Assembly (NCBI GenBank): GCA_008508345.1
Contig: QNGE01000146.1
Span: 143,058 to 207,057 of the forward strand
DNA from: Paragonimus westermani
Lineage: Eukaryota; Platyhelminthes; Trematoda; Plagiorchiida; Troglotrematidae
Reading direction: 5' to 3'
DNA length: 64,000 bases
In this document: positions 39,101 through 51,200 of the stretch, piece by piece
Layout of the letters: each line of letters begins with the position of its first letter
Position numbering within the stretch: position 1 is the first letter of the stretch
Position numbers and translations under genes: made by a program
The notes under the pieces: generated by a model
What the model saw: only the letters and a program-made list of their open reading frames with translations
Told to the model about the DNA's origin: nothing
The model's database searches: none

Positions 39101-42050
39101 TCGGCTTATTTAATTTTTTCTACAGCTGTTTATATTTTTTGTTCTCTGTTTTCTTGCCAACACTGTATTTTGCTTCAATTTTCGGTCAGATTTTCACCTC
39201 AAATGTGGGTTTCGATCCAGTTGGTCCAGCTATATATTGTTACAACCCTTTTTCAAAAAACAACACGAAACCAAATATGTGCATTATTCTCGTATTTAAT
39301 CACATATCCAATAAACGGTTTGATTAGTGTATTCCTGTGACCTGATCTACAGCGTGTATTCTATTTTGCACAGAATGACAACCATATATACAATTGTACA
39401 CAGAGATATCTGCATGCGTATAGTGATCATCTAGAGCTTTTAGACAGATTGACTACTGTCAGACGGGTTGAAGCCTGGATGACCGACGTAACGAGTTCAC
39501 TAGCAGCAGATAGGTAGTAAGAATGACCATTTGACCTAGTCAAACAGCAGCTTTTGTCCGGAGATTATTTAGTGGATTATGATAGTTCTTGTAGTTCACT
39601 AAACGTGATAGAATTACAGAAAGTCGTACCGCGGTGGATTAAACAACGCAGAAAGTATGGGCTGAATCCAAATGCTTTTTCTGTTATGATTAGCGGACAG
39701 TGTTGAGAGGATGGGATGTAGATTAGTGCCAGAGCAGCATTTCGATGGATGTCATCGAGATTTTGGAGTTGTTGAATGAAACTATGTTGTTTGACTTTAA
39801 ATCTTTCACATTTGGTTTATCAAAATCACATCCTCGGGGTACATTGTTGTAGCCTAACTTCATGGTTTTTCAGTAAATTCTTTCAAGAAACGCTTGATTA
39901 CATTTGATTTCACTTGCCAACCATTGGCCGGTATTCACGCTATCGGTCATTGATGGAACGGCCTGCAACGAGACTCAAAATTAAATCAGAGCCATCTGAA
40001 ACAGTAGTTAGGTTTACAGACACTTCTGATAAATTATGACGAAATTACGTGTGGATATTAAAATTTTTTTAATCAAGCAAATTATGTTGGTATCAAACCC
40101 TAGAGTTGTCTACTTGACAAAATGGCCACTTCTGGATACGGATATAATATAACTTTTTGTGATGAAAGCACTCCAGAACCGAATGGTCTACGCCTTAACA
40201 ACCTTCGAGTATTAATGAATGAACGACGAAGTGTGCTGTCCATTTGCCCTATTCACAAACTTTCAAGCGTAAATCGAGCGTCAAGATGGAAAAAACGTAC
40301 AAATTGGAGTATTTCCTTGTGGAAGATCGGTCTGGTTAATTTGATATTAACACCTGATCCCTTAAATGGTAGCACAGCAGCGGAGCCTATCCACATTGAC
40401 AAAATAACATAATAAACACTTGGCTCACCAGGGTCTTGAAATATTGCATGACTAGAACAGCAACGCGTAAACGTTTGAAAACTTTCATACGTAAAATTAC
40501 ACCATTCTGATTTCTTCACGTTAACTGGCATTACTTATCGGGTGGCGAGAAATATTCATAAACTCATTACCCTACACGCAGGTGTGTGTTATTCACACTT
40601 TACTTCGTAGTATTCTGATCGTTTCAGATCAAACGTCAGCACGAAGCGTTGTATGGACGTTTAATAAGCCTGCGCAGGAGACGCGATTAGTTTCTTCTTC
40701 TCGTCACTTTGTTCGATATTTCAAAAATGAAGTTACAATCTGTGAGTTCCAAGCATTGAAAATAAAGTTCGAACAGTACAAGTTGACCCCCGAGCCACTT
40801 TTGTTGATGACCTTCATATTTGGAGTTCCACTGAAATGCAGTCAATGATGGCAGACACACCAAATGATTGAAAACAAGAATATCCAACAAATCTGACCAA
40901 TACAATAAAGCGAATGTTGCTGTGCAATACTTGGTAAGCACTTCAAGGCAGAAGTTAATTTTTTTTCCGTAGCTAGATCTCTGGCGAACCGAATGCATTC
41001 TGTGGTTATCTGTGACCGTTAATTATTGAGTTATTGATTATATACATATATACTTATTCACTGAACAAATGTCAGGCATTTTTGGCTTCGAAAGTGTTTT
41101 TGCTCAAACGTATAATATGTTTAATTGCGTGATTACGTGTTATATACTTAATGTTAACTCATCTTTTTGAAACATGGTTGTGCTACTGGGAACTCAGAAA
41201 CTGACGCACACGAAGGTTTTATCTGAAAAGCAAACATTTAGAATTGCGCGGCTTTGAAATAAGCCTAGAGGGTTGAATTGGTCGATATCACAATTAGTAG
41301 GTTCGTATTCGAGAAACGAAATCATGTCTACTTTTTAAAACCATCTACCTATCGACTGCAACTATTTAATCTCACTGATTTTTAACACTACACCGTAATG
41401 TTGCTTCACAAATTTTTGTGGTTTGTTTCATTTAACCGTTGTTGAAAAACCAACACACTGTGAACATTAATAGTGTATGATACCATTTATAGCTGAATGT
41501 GCAGTTTACTGATTTCGTCCGTTGGCGTTCAGGTACTTTACCCATCATTTTGACAAGGTCTAGTATCTGCTCTCCGGTAAAGACTTTTGGTTTCACACTT
41601 CTCTACAAGAAGAAGCAATTTGTACAACACTGAAAAGAAACTCCTCCTTTCCTGTGTGCGTGTTCCGCACCGTTTTGTTCTGGGTAATCTGATGGCTGGT
41701 TTTGGTTTGCATAAAAAGACATTTTTTTCCTCAAAAAATTGCTGGTCTTAGTAGAAGTAAGAGAACGGCAAATACTCACAACCAAAGCACCAGTCATAGA
41801 CGTCCACGATGATTGAGCTAATCTCACATTGGTACTACCGACGTGACGCTAGTATGTATTGCTTACATAACTCAGTAGTGATGCTCCGTGGACATGCAGG
41901 TTTGCCTTATTTTTTTAGGAGGTTAACACATTGTGCACTGCACACGTGGTCGAACTTGAAACAAGCTAAACCAATAATGTGGTTCGCATAAGCTGAGTTT
42001 CGCTTACTGGTCAGCGTACACGACTAGACGAAGTGTAATCCGAGTTACTA
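36185..42050. other. No gene seen
   Basis: About 5.9 kb. Two longer frames are present: 38885-39340 plus (151 codons) and 37848-38159 minus (103 codons). They are within chance length, rich in hydrophobic residues coded by T-runs, and match no family. A 30-bp piece at about 38821-38850, between CACAG and GTAAGT, could be a micro-exon but is too short to judge. Confidence 0.45.
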
Positions 42051-42300
42051 CTGTTGTATAACAGGCAGTTCCGTTGTGAGTTGCATTCTACTCACAAGTA
42101 GCATGTTACCCACAGGCGATATTCAGGAGCATAGGACAAGCCCCGAACACCAGGAAGAAGGCGGACAAGAAGCGACTATCGCAATGGAGTATATGTGCTG
42201 TGCGGGAAATTCCATAAAGACGAATGACAAAGTTCTACCACCCAATGTATGTGGGTGCATGCCTGCCGTACAAATGAGTGCACGCGTTTTTGGTTTAATT
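42051..42300 (+). repeat. Palindrome-headed repeat family, copy A
   Basis: Aligns with the reverse complement of about 42950-43212 and more weakly with that of 52803-53027. It starts with a GTTGTAT-type sequence, then a near-palindrome (42074-42097), then ATGTTACCCACAG. Over about 190 bases after that, copies A and B differ at roughly a quarter of positions yet need no gap. Confidence 0.8.
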
Positions 42301-42477
42301 TTTGACATTACTTGTACGGGAGTTTACGCAATGAACAAACTCCCAGGCCAAGCGTCTCCTGCGCTCAATATAACTGCCGTCGTGGTTCATGATCCATCCC
42401 CGGCAGAGTGCAATAAACCTTGCAGATCGGCGGCAAACACGGATGGATCCACTCCTTGTCCAAGCCTGTCCGCTTGA
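42076..42477 (+). CDS. Hypothetical ORF in repeat copy A
   Basis: A 133-codon frame whose first 75 or so residues are collinear with the minus-strand frame at 42760-43188. Shared pieces are ILLTSSMLPT, DIQE, SPE, GQE.TI, ND.VL and QMS.RV.G. There is no signal peptide or membrane span. The last third covers a G+C-rich hairpin and has no counterpart in the other copy. An ATGTTACCCACAG acceptor-like site sits near the start, so the true coding part, if any, may be an exon. It may equally be a fossil frame of a repeat. No family was recognised. Confidence 0.3.
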   Translation: MSCILLTSSMLPTGDIQEHRTSPEHQEEGGQEATIAMEYMCCAGNSIKTNDKVLPPNVCGCMPAVQMSARVFGLIFDITCTGVYAMNKLPGQASPALNITAVVVHDPSPAECNKPCRSAANTDGSTPCPSLSA

Positions 42478-42580
42478 ACCGCCACATGGCCTCCTGGCTG
42501 GTGGCTGTTTCTTACAGCCCGGCCGATCCCCAAGGGGGTCATGCGGCGGTGGTTCAAGGTGACCAGGCTTGGACAAGGAG
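42452..42580. repeat. G+C-rich hairpin (about 35-bp arms)
   Basis: The left arm starts CTCCTTGTCCAAGCCTG and the right arm ends CAGGCTTGGACAAGGAG; pairing continues inward through TTGAACCNCC/GGNGGTTCAA with one bulge. The loop is about 53 bases. GCAGATCGG occurs at 42422-42430 and again at 42580-42588. This could be a target-site duplication, but 21 bases separate the left copy from the left arm. It may be a small MITE inserted in or next to repeat copy A. Confidence 0.6.
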
Positions 42581-42627
42581 CAGATCGGAAGTGAGTACCC
42601 GGTGAAATTTAGCGTATCACTAAGCAA

Positions 42628-42659
<32 letters not shown>

Positions 42660-42759
42660 ACTGCGGGTGAACAGGGAGAAGCCGAGAACCGAAGCTTATA
42701 GTCATTTGATCACTAAGCAATGTGGTGTTCAGGTCGTTTCATAGAGGTGGTGCTCCACC

Positions 42760-43188
42760 CTAAGTGCAGCAATGAGTACGGTGATACGAACATAGCCCAC
42801 ATAGGGTGATAGGCTCGTGGGAGTTGAGATCAGGCAGCCAAGTGCTTCTCTGAGAAGACCTTGGAGTCAAGTTCTTTTTGAATGCAGCCCAAAAGGGGTG
42901 GTGAACTCTATCCAGGGCTAAATACTTGCACAAATCCGTTGACGAACAAGTACCGTGAGGCAAATTTGGACCACAAACGCGTACACTCATTTGCACAACT
43001 GGTATGCACTCCCATGAATTAGATAAAAGTACGTTGTCGTTCGCCTTGGGTGAAGTTTTTGCACCGCACGTATACAATATTCCGATAGTCTCTTCTTGTC
43101 CGTCGTTTACCTGGCATTCGGGGCTTGCCCTTCGCTCCTGAATGTCATCTGTGGGTAACATGCTACTTGTGAGTAGTATACCACTCAC
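42760..43188 (-). CDS. Hypothetical ORF in repeat copy B
   Basis: A 142-codon minus-strand frame, convergent with 42076-42477 and collinear with it over the N-terminal half (ILLTSSMLPT, DIQER, SPECQ, GQEETI, ND.VL, VQMSVRVCG). The C-terminal half is unrelated to copy A. Preservation of the frame in two diverged copies hints at past or present coding, but the palindrome-bearing DNA upstream is also conserved, so conservation is not limited to the frame. Function unknown. Confidence 0.3.
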   Translation of the reverse strand: MSGILLTSSMLPTDDIQERRASPECQVNDGQEETIGILYTCGAKTSPKANDNVLLSNSWECIPVVQMSVRVCGPNLPHGTCSSTDLCKYLALDRVHHPFWAAFKKNLTPRSSQRSTWLPDLNSHEPITLCGLCSYHRTHCCT

Positions 43189-43212
43189 AACGAAAACGCC
43201 TATAATACAACA
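42950..43212 (-). repeat. Palindrome-headed repeat family, copy B
   Basis: Inverted relative to copy A with about 650 bases between them. Carries the near-palindrome at 43167-43190 with one mismatch between its arms. Confidence 0.8.
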
Positions 43213-45822
43213 CTACTGGAGTGTGGAAGTGAGAGCTATCAAAACAGTAAATATCGAAACTCAGAAGTCAGAGAGTGAAATATATGTAGGGTGGTATGAA
43301 ACGGGTTGAAATATATAAGAGTAAGTTTGGGCTCTTAGAGATAACTTTAGACAACCGTTAAAGAATGTTGACGTTTATCACAAGTTAAGGTGGGTAACCT
43401 ACCAATGTCTGCATCAACTCTGTACGGGTCACAACAGGTTTGAGATTTTGTACCGTAAAACCACGTTGGGATAACGAGCGTGGATTCATTTGAGATTCAG
43501 TGCTCGGTTACCCTTGATGCACGTATCCTATTACTAGTCGCTATGTAGCGTAGACATCGAGAACTGAGCTGCCTTTTTCTGCGATTCAACTTCTTCCATC
43601 TAATCATTTGTCATTTTGAAGCAGCTATTCATTCAGTCATCCACTTATACACAATCTGCTCCATATTTTTAAGTTAACCTCAGAAGAATTTTTGAAAATC
43701 CCCAGTTGCATCCCCGAGGTAAATAAAGTCAATACAAATGAACAGTTCGTTTTATCCACCCCAAGAGTTGACTGTTTAGTTAGTTAAATACCGACCCCTT
43801 CAAAAAATTTAACACAAGCAACTCATCGAATTTGTATTGAACAGGTCCCCTGTGAGCTGATTGCAAAGGTTAACGAACAGCCACAATTATGATCGATTGC
43901 AAATAAATTGATGAGATCATGCTGTGGTTAAATTAAGCTTAAGAACGTCGGATTCACGTGAGTCATATCAAGTAGGTGATGTTAGAAAAAGACCAAGATC
44001 AAGTATATTAAAATGTGGTTGAACTGGGACCTAACGAAAGAGTAGAAAAATTATATAGAAGGTCGCATCCAAAAGGAGTGAGGTGTGTGGTGAACGGAGA
44101 TCAGGCTTGAACACCAAATTGGGTAAGATAGTTTCGATTCGTGAAGCGGTATATTAGAAGATCGACACTCAGTGTATAGATACAAATTCTTTGAGAATGT
44201 GTAGTAAGTTCACGTCATCATTACCTATAAACGCATTGTTTTGGACTAACAAACATGCGAACAGCTATGGACGTTCCACCAATCATTTGCAAAATGAAAC
44301 GAACTGTACAGGCTAGAACGCCAAGAACTGAGCGTGAGCGACGATAGGTGAACTGGCTGAAGCCCATGATTTCCAACTGAGGTTTCATTCAGTTGATAAT
44401 TGGTTCTCCAAAAAATCTCATTGCCACATAGGTTCGTGAAAATCAGACGAAATTCAGGTCTTTCTGTTCTTGGAATTGATAGTCAGCAATTTTCTGTTGT
44501 ATGAAGCATTCTTTGGATAACTCATATAGAATTTGGCATAGGAACTGATCGCATTTCGTGAGAGTGGTCGGTGGTGGAAGGTCAGGACTGCCTGCTTTGC
44601 TGGACTTTAACACAAAAACCTACGAGCTCTCAATGGGATAGACATTCAGGTGAACAAGAAAAGTATGGAAGGTAATGAGAAATTATTCGTTATTCTGATA
44701 AAAACTTTTCGTTCATCTCGTTGATGAAGACCTCATGTTTCGCGGACAGAAACTTTAATCCACTTGACTTCTCAAGGATATAACTCAAAACCAGTAGGCT
44801 ATGAATTTAATTGTTAAATAATCTTTCGACTTACAGGCGTTTTTAACCTTCATACAAAATTTATCGATGCAATACGTACAGACTTTGTCAGCACGAGTGA
44901 AAACTGCTTCTTCAGTTAAAAAATATCGAGGCGGAATCTGATTTAGGTCATTAATTGTCCACGGTAAGCAGACAGTTAATCGTAAACCAATAAGCTGAAG
45001 TCTGATAAATATACGACTTGTTCAAGTCTACCGCATTTGTCGCGGAGAGCTTCCTGACTTCTCAATCCACCGTCCCCACTTTGTCAACCCTGAGTGTAAC
45101 TGTACGTACACACAATTCGTCCCCGAATTTTGATAATGAATCTGCTACCTATGAAGAATTGAGATAGCTTAAGGCTTTGAATGTTTTACGGTCGACATTT
45201 TGCAGCTTCGCGATAAAAGTGGAAGTTAAGCACACTTTGTTTCAACAGTGCGCACCCAAGTAGCAGACTAGAACTGTTTTTTATTTGGACGTCAACCTGA
45301 CCATAACGCAAAAAATGTGCAATCAGTGGCTTAGTTGTGTAAGGATTTTGGTCAATAGAGATTGTGGACTACATGCTTGTTAACATTTACACAATCGCTG
45401 TTCCAAACTGAGAGTTTGACTGATTCTCAGTCGGGGCAGACTGAGTGTTGGCACAAACGTCTTCTGAGGCAGAGGTCAGGATTGCACAAGTGGATGCTGC
45501 TGACCTTTGTAACGGTCATCATCACTTGCCACGCGGAACTTACGGTTTTAAGCTGAACAGTTTTCGGAACTGGTTGACTGCGGTTATTCACCTATCAAAA
45601 AGGTCTTCCGGTGATCATATTTAGCGTGTAAGCTAACTGGTTCTCATCGAAAGATAGGTAGTGTGTATTCCTAACTACAGACAGAGGCGGAACAAGTATA
45701 TAGGCAAGGGACCACCACTGATGTATTGCTGTCCATGATGATGATTACGATGCGTGGAAATAAAATTGTTTTATTAGTCTGATGATGAATCGTCAGTCAC
45801 CATTGTTCGTCATGGTTTTCTT
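43213..45822. other. No gene seen
   Basis: About 2.6 kb with no frame above 65 codons and no recognised repeat, the emptiest stretch of the window for open frames. Confidence 0.5.
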
Positions 45823-46140
45823 CTAAAATTCAATGGGACATTTCGCAAGATTTCGAGCGTACAAGAGCTCTTGGGTTTTTAGGGAGCTGAGTCGTCGATT
45901 AAGCTTCAATACCGGGCCTTCAGAGATGATTGAAGTGAACGATTTTCCTAACTTACTGGGCGAAATGTGTACCCCAAGATGGTCTAGATAACGCTTCGTA
46001 AATGTTGTGTTGTCCGAATGAGACGTCAGTCTGACGTTACGCATTAAACCAAATGGACATGTCACTTTTACACGTGTTTGAACTCTTACGGAGTGCAAAC
46101 CATCGGCAATAGGTTCTGGACAAATTGACAGAAGAGGCAT
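45823..46140 (-). pseudogene. Possible R2-like non-LTR reverse transcriptase fragment
   Basis: A 105-codon minus-strand frame. It contains VRVQTRVKVTCPF, then YLDHLGVHIS (45961-45990), then LKLNRRLSSLKTQELLYARN. In R2-type reverse transcriptases the order is a lysine-rich K.KVL...F strand, a YLGV.IS motif, and a helix with L...PLKPQQRL. This piece shows the same order, with two extra residues inside YLGV. The catalytic palm and endonuclease are absent. The match is by motif order only, so another non-LTR clade is possible. It lies 75 bases from a Penelope-like fragment on the other strand. Confidence 0.4.
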
Positions 46141-46214
46141 GACATCAGCTCAGTAAATACTTGAAGGGCAATCGCTACCAACCAGGCGCATAAGAAACGG
46201 TTAAATCTAAATCA

Positions 46215-46469
46215 ATGAACAACACAGTCTTTGCACACTTGGGGAATATTTATCACTGTGCTGAGCCCACTCAGATGTTCCGTGTTGTATACCAAGTTCT
46301 AGCCAGCTACCCTATACTGGTCAGCAGACGGATGCTAGATACTGCCGAATCGACCGCCGTTCACTTACTCAAAGTTGATGTTCACACAAAAGTTCTTACA
46401 AGCCTTACAGTTGCCGTGGCCAAAGATCACACCGTCGGTCTACACACCCATCTATGCTTCAACCGATAA
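46215..46469 (+). pseudogene. Penelope-like element C-terminal fragment
   Basis: The frame reads FRVVYQVLASYP, then MLDTAESTAVHLLKVDVHTK, matching the C-terminal tail of Penelope-like proteins. The main copy at 60665-60877 has FRVFF and LNIAEAVAIHRQNPSLCTQR in the same places. The upstream part (HLGNIYHCAEPTQ) matches HLLQTGHSVDSRA in that copy. The GIY-YIG core and reverse transcriptase are missing. The two copies are diverged and come from separate insertions or subfamilies. Confidence 0.6.
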
Positions 46470-47708
46470 CTGTGTGACGTAACGGTGAGTGCAACACCAA
46501 ATCACCCATCATTAACACTGGTGGTTTAGTGGTTGAGTGACTAGCTTATAGGTGCCTGAAAATTTTGTAACATTCTGCGTGATCCAGTGATGTTCTGTCG
46601 AACCTCTTTCTGTTGTTCACGTAATGTTTTGAATTCGCTGAACCTATAAAATTGCATTAATCTGATGAAGACTTAACGAAAACAATTGTTCCTTACGGTT
46701 TTTATCACGAAGTAACTCCAATCAAAACCCGCCGACAGGTGGCTCACTAAGTATGAATCAAAACTGGTGGACCACGCGTCTGAAAGAATTCACGTTCACA
46801 GTAGTCTTCTCTGAGGTGTATATGTGAAAAACACTCAAAGTTGGTCAAGTTCAATACGTGGCCGATTTTGAGGCCTTCAGTAGGCAGCCTGGCGGGTCTG
46901 AGCTCCGCGTTGAGTAAAGATCACAGGTCACCTTGAATTCACTTTTTACTGGAAGCAACGATTAATTTGTAGGGAATGAGTTGTTAGCTCATTAGTGGAA
47001 TTATTTTTACGGAATAACCAATTTTAAAGACGCTTGGTTTCTACTCGAATACCCGGGATAGGTTGTCTTCTAAATATGTTAGGAATGACTTACATTCTTT
47101 TATTCTTAATACACATTAAAAAAGGTCAAACCGAAACCTACTTCAGCAAAACTAAGCGGAAATTCTTATTCGGAGTTAGCTAAGAATGTAGGCTGCACAA
47201 CGGCTGTGCCAATATTTCGATAACCCCCTGACAAGTGTTTTGAAGATGACCTCGGTGTTGTTTCTGGATAGTGCTTCACTTTGGCTTCTTGGATAACATT
47301 TGAACAGTATATCGATAGTAATTTGTAAGCGGGTTGAACTAAACCAAGGTTATGCGTAAATGTGGAGAAAGTTATGTTTTGATAACCAGATAGGTTGAGC
47401 GTAGTTTTATCGAACATTAGCGGTCCCATGGCGACGAATTCAAAGCTTATTTGGAAGTCGAACGGATGACTAAACATTTAACTAGTTGTGATAAAAATTT
47501 TAGTCAGCGGCTTCGTTGACTTTAGCGAGGAAAGTGGAGCTTAGCTGAATACACCGACCATCACACTGACTTATTCGTAATCGGTTGTCAGATATACTAA
47601 CATCCTGGTAATTGGTCTCAATTCCAGAGTCAATTATTTTTAATCAGGTTAGCTAACTGGCTATATCGTAGAACGACGAAATTCGTCAATGCACAAAATA
47701 AGTGTTCA
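46470..47708. other. No gene seen
   Basis: A 103-codon minus-strand frame (47166-47477) resembles nothing known. No other signal was found. Confidence 0.45.
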
Positions 47709-47808
47709 AGCTGACCATCACTCATATTTGATCACAGCCTTCGCATTCAGGTAGACTTTCCAGCCAGCCTCTTTCGAAAACAAGCACTAGACTGGCAGTA
47801 ACTGTGTC
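47709..47808. repeat. Dispersed repeat pair, copy 2
   Basis: Partner of 32807-32905. The repeat lies just before the ambiguous base at 47825. Confidence 0.7.
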
Positions 47809-47824
47809 TCCTCTCGAGACGATC

Positions 47825-47825
47825 N
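47825..47825. other. Ambiguous base (N)
   Basis: The only N in the window, in GATCNTCAAA. It breaks a minus-strand frame into an X residue but affects no called gene. Confidence 0.98.
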
Positions 47826-48118
47826 TCAAACCACAGATTACTCATCAATAATCCAAAATACGTTTGTCTGTTTACTAAGTATCGCGAGCTGGTAACATTT
47901 TGTTTCCTGTTTGCAGACCCCAACGTGAAGTTTAAGAACGTATGGAGCACGTGACCTCACCATCCATGTCCGTGGAACGGTGTGATGCCTTCATCAAATA
48001 AGGGCTGAGCAGACATACAAGTAATCGGCGTGCGTGATGACACCATGAAAAATGAACCAAACTCCTACCTTACTTGTTGCAAAACGCATCTTTTGTCACA
48101 AACATAACTCAAAAAAAG

Positions 48119-48252
48119 TCGCTTATACATAATATTACGCAATTGGAAGCCGAAGTCGCACGCATTCTTGAGGCAACATCAATAAACACGTGCCATCTCG
48201 TCCCGTATAGAAACGAACTGTTAAATCAGGCAGTTTGTCTATCTTGGAACTG
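48119..48252 (+). CDS. Candidate internal exon, unknown protein
   Basis: A good GTAAGA donor ends the piece. The frame (entry phase 0, exit phase 2) reads ITQLEAEVARILEATSINTC and then HLVPYRNELLNQAVCLSW, which looks like an amphipathic helix followed by folded protein. The acceptor is weak: AAAAAAAG preceded by a short T-run. The open frame extends back to 48056, so the true start may be elsewhere. No family was recognised. Confidence 0.3.
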
Positions 48253-51200
48253 GTAAGAGTAAATGTGAATCGGTGACCGCTTCTATTTTTTGCTACCGTC
48301 ATGTCCTACATGCTAAAGTGTTATAATTATGTGTATAAACTTAGTAGAATGTCTTCCGCTTGTGTCTTAAGAGAATGGACGAAATGTCAATATATCGGGA
48401 ATTGTATATTCATTCATAATCAGCGAACTGATTCAACCGAACTCAGTGTTTAAACCAGTACCGTTTCGGCTGAGGGCAATTATCAACCAGTTAAGTCAGT
48501 TCTGCAACGGGTGGGTTGCCATGCCGTTCTCAAAGTGTACGGCTAACAGAATATTACAAAATCCAGACAGTTTAACCTAACGATCTTGTTCAATATTGAT
48601 TCTTTTCTTTAACTAACAGATATTACGAAAAGTAATGACTGGACATAGTATCTTACACAGTGTTTTCTTTTGTAGTCCTGACACAGTATTTTAAATTGTT
48701 TCCTTGCTTTTTGATTAATTTGTGATTTTCGGGATAACTTCAGTTTGAATTTGTTTTACTTCTCTGCTGGTTACATTCGTCCAACGTTTGTGGCTTTGAA
48801 GCTCAAGTGATTTTCGTTATGATTCACGCATCTGCTAACTCTGTGCTACCTCGCTTTTAGTGAACACGGAGTTATAACTTTATCGTAATCACAGTCGAGG
48901 CTGTATAAGGTTGATTAGTTGGAAGAATTGCACGTAATCGTCAGCAAAAATTTCGCAGTCAGTTTTTAGATATTTGAAGACTAGGAAATTTGTAATAGCA
49001 TTAGATTGTTACTTTGACTATCGTACGTTTGTTGTGTTGGGAGATGTCACCAACTGCTTTCGTGACAAAGCAGGCCATTGTCTGACTGAATGGTCTGTAA
49101 TTGTGGAAAAAAGTAATCAAGTGGAGCCGTCGCAGATAGAGAAGGCGGTGTCTTTTAGATGCTATATTACGAACACTTTACAGTTGATTGGTTTATTCAA
49201 CATTTGGATTCAACAGGAGCAGAAAATATCCTATCCCATTTTGTTTTCTCCACCCCCCACCCCCCGTATGATTTCAGGGGGATTGGATTGATGTAGACCA
49301 TTGCCTTATAGACACTTGTGAGAATAAATGAGCACGACCCTCAGAGACAGACAACTATCTACTGTTTGAGTTGACTCGAATGACTTGCAAACCAGGATCT
49401 AGCCCAGTGCTATTCTTTTACGCAGTGGTCAGGAACGAAACACAAGGTTACTTGATATCAATGGCACATACACCTATGCTATTTCCAAATATCAGATTAC
49501 AGAGTTTGCTCATTAGTTCACCAGAGACATACCATACGTTTGTTTTCAGGTAGATGGGAAACGCCCGAACGGTTTCAATGGACTCAAAATATGATGGTGG
49601 TTTGTACAATATTGCTAACCGATTACCTCTCAGGTTGATTTTCTTAAAATTGTATTTCTGTTGTAAGGGTTTTTAAAATCAGTCATATGTTTAACCTGGT
49701 CAATTTCGTGAATGTTTGCTTTGTTCACAACAAATGCTATGCACAATGTTTGTAGATGTAATCACTGCACACCCGAGATTGGTGTTGATATCGGATCGTT
49801 GGCGATTGAAAGATATCATGTTTACCGTGTAGCTGATAAGAACAGACAGATTATCTGAGGGTGAGCTGTTTGCATTGGGTATGGACGCGTGTGTTCGTGC
49901 ACAAATTAATACGAACAGATACACATACAGTGAGTCATCCTTTTTTGGTTGGCAAACGAGGTGACAGAGAAAATCTGAGTTTAATTCGTTGTACACAACT
50001 AAAGCAAACATTGGTCGATCAATTCCTAGGCCAGTTTTAATCGGGTTTGTTCGCTGGCACATGAACGATTTATTGTTATACATTACAGGGGGAATCATAA
50101 TTTTACTACAGTAACCTGAAACTGTTTAAGATCCCTTTGTAACTTAGCCGTCCGGGTGTCTACCTGTATAATTGGCGGGAGTGCCCTTGCCTTAGTAGAT
50201 TAACCCCTTCATTTCCCTGATATGATCTACGTGTTACACAGCGCAGTATGATAAGGGATTGACAATAAGCGTTTAGAGAAACATTTGAAGAGCTAATTTA
50301 TACAATTCACCGGTGGGCAATGTTGAACGAATAGTGCGGCCAGAATTTGCACAGAGTTAACTGAACAAGTTTTGTCTACGATGTGCGGTTGAGTAACATT
50401 TCATGTTTCATATGATGTGTAACTACGTAGAATTAAAAAGGTTGAGTGCATACACACTGTTTAATGGAATCTGTTTTGTTAGCGGTCAGCGCTCAGAATA
50501 GATAACAGCGAAGCAGCCGATCGAGTAACCGAAGATATTTTAGCAAAGAGAGATAGTGGAATGTTAAAGAATGAACCGAAGTGATAAGAACTAAGTATAC
50601 TCATGAGGTAACGCACATATTTATGGTGTGTCCATTAACAACAAACATTTTCCCCCAAGTTTTGTGTCATGCCTTCTTTTTTGTATGTATGAGGCCGAGT
50701 TGGGCAACAGTCTCCAAACTTGATTGATGAGGGCCAGTAACACGCAGTCAAAAGGCTTGGTGCTAGTACATGTTAACAACAATCCGTTTCGACATATTTC
50801 GTGTACGTATCTGTTTAGATCGAGATTAAACTTGGTTCACGTTTACCTCTTGCAGTGCAGCGTTTGACCACGTTGAGGATCAACGCTGCTCCAACGTTTC
50901 ATTACGCATTAAAAATGAGATGCTGACTTTGATAAGCGACTGCTTTTCCATTTATAAAGATGATTGTCTGGGTTATTTTTTACGATATGCTTGTCACTAT
51001 TTTTCACTCAGAAAGCATAGTCTACGAATGAGACACTCATCAATATTTGCTATTCAGAGACGTTTGTTATCGGTAAATGTACGGGGAAACAACGTTACGG
51101 CGATTATAAAATATGAAATGGTCAAACCAGAGGGGAAGTGTGCGCCATCTGTAATAAATTGACTCAAGGACCTAACGCTGTATTACACATTGATGTCGCG

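Noticed and set aside
38885..39340. 151-codon plus-strand open frame
   Set aside because: Rich in F, I, L, S and C from T-rich codons, matches no family, and is about the length of the longest random frame expected.
46510..46550. GGTTTAGTGGTTGAGTG, resembling an A box
   Set aside because: No matching B box downstream.
46672..46697. CTGATGA followed closely by CGAAAAC
   Set aside because: The intervening bases cannot form a hammerhead helix II, and the sequence is not repeated elsewhere in the window.
49700..50098. 132-codon minus-strand open frame
   Set aside because: No family match and an irregular composition. No supporting context.
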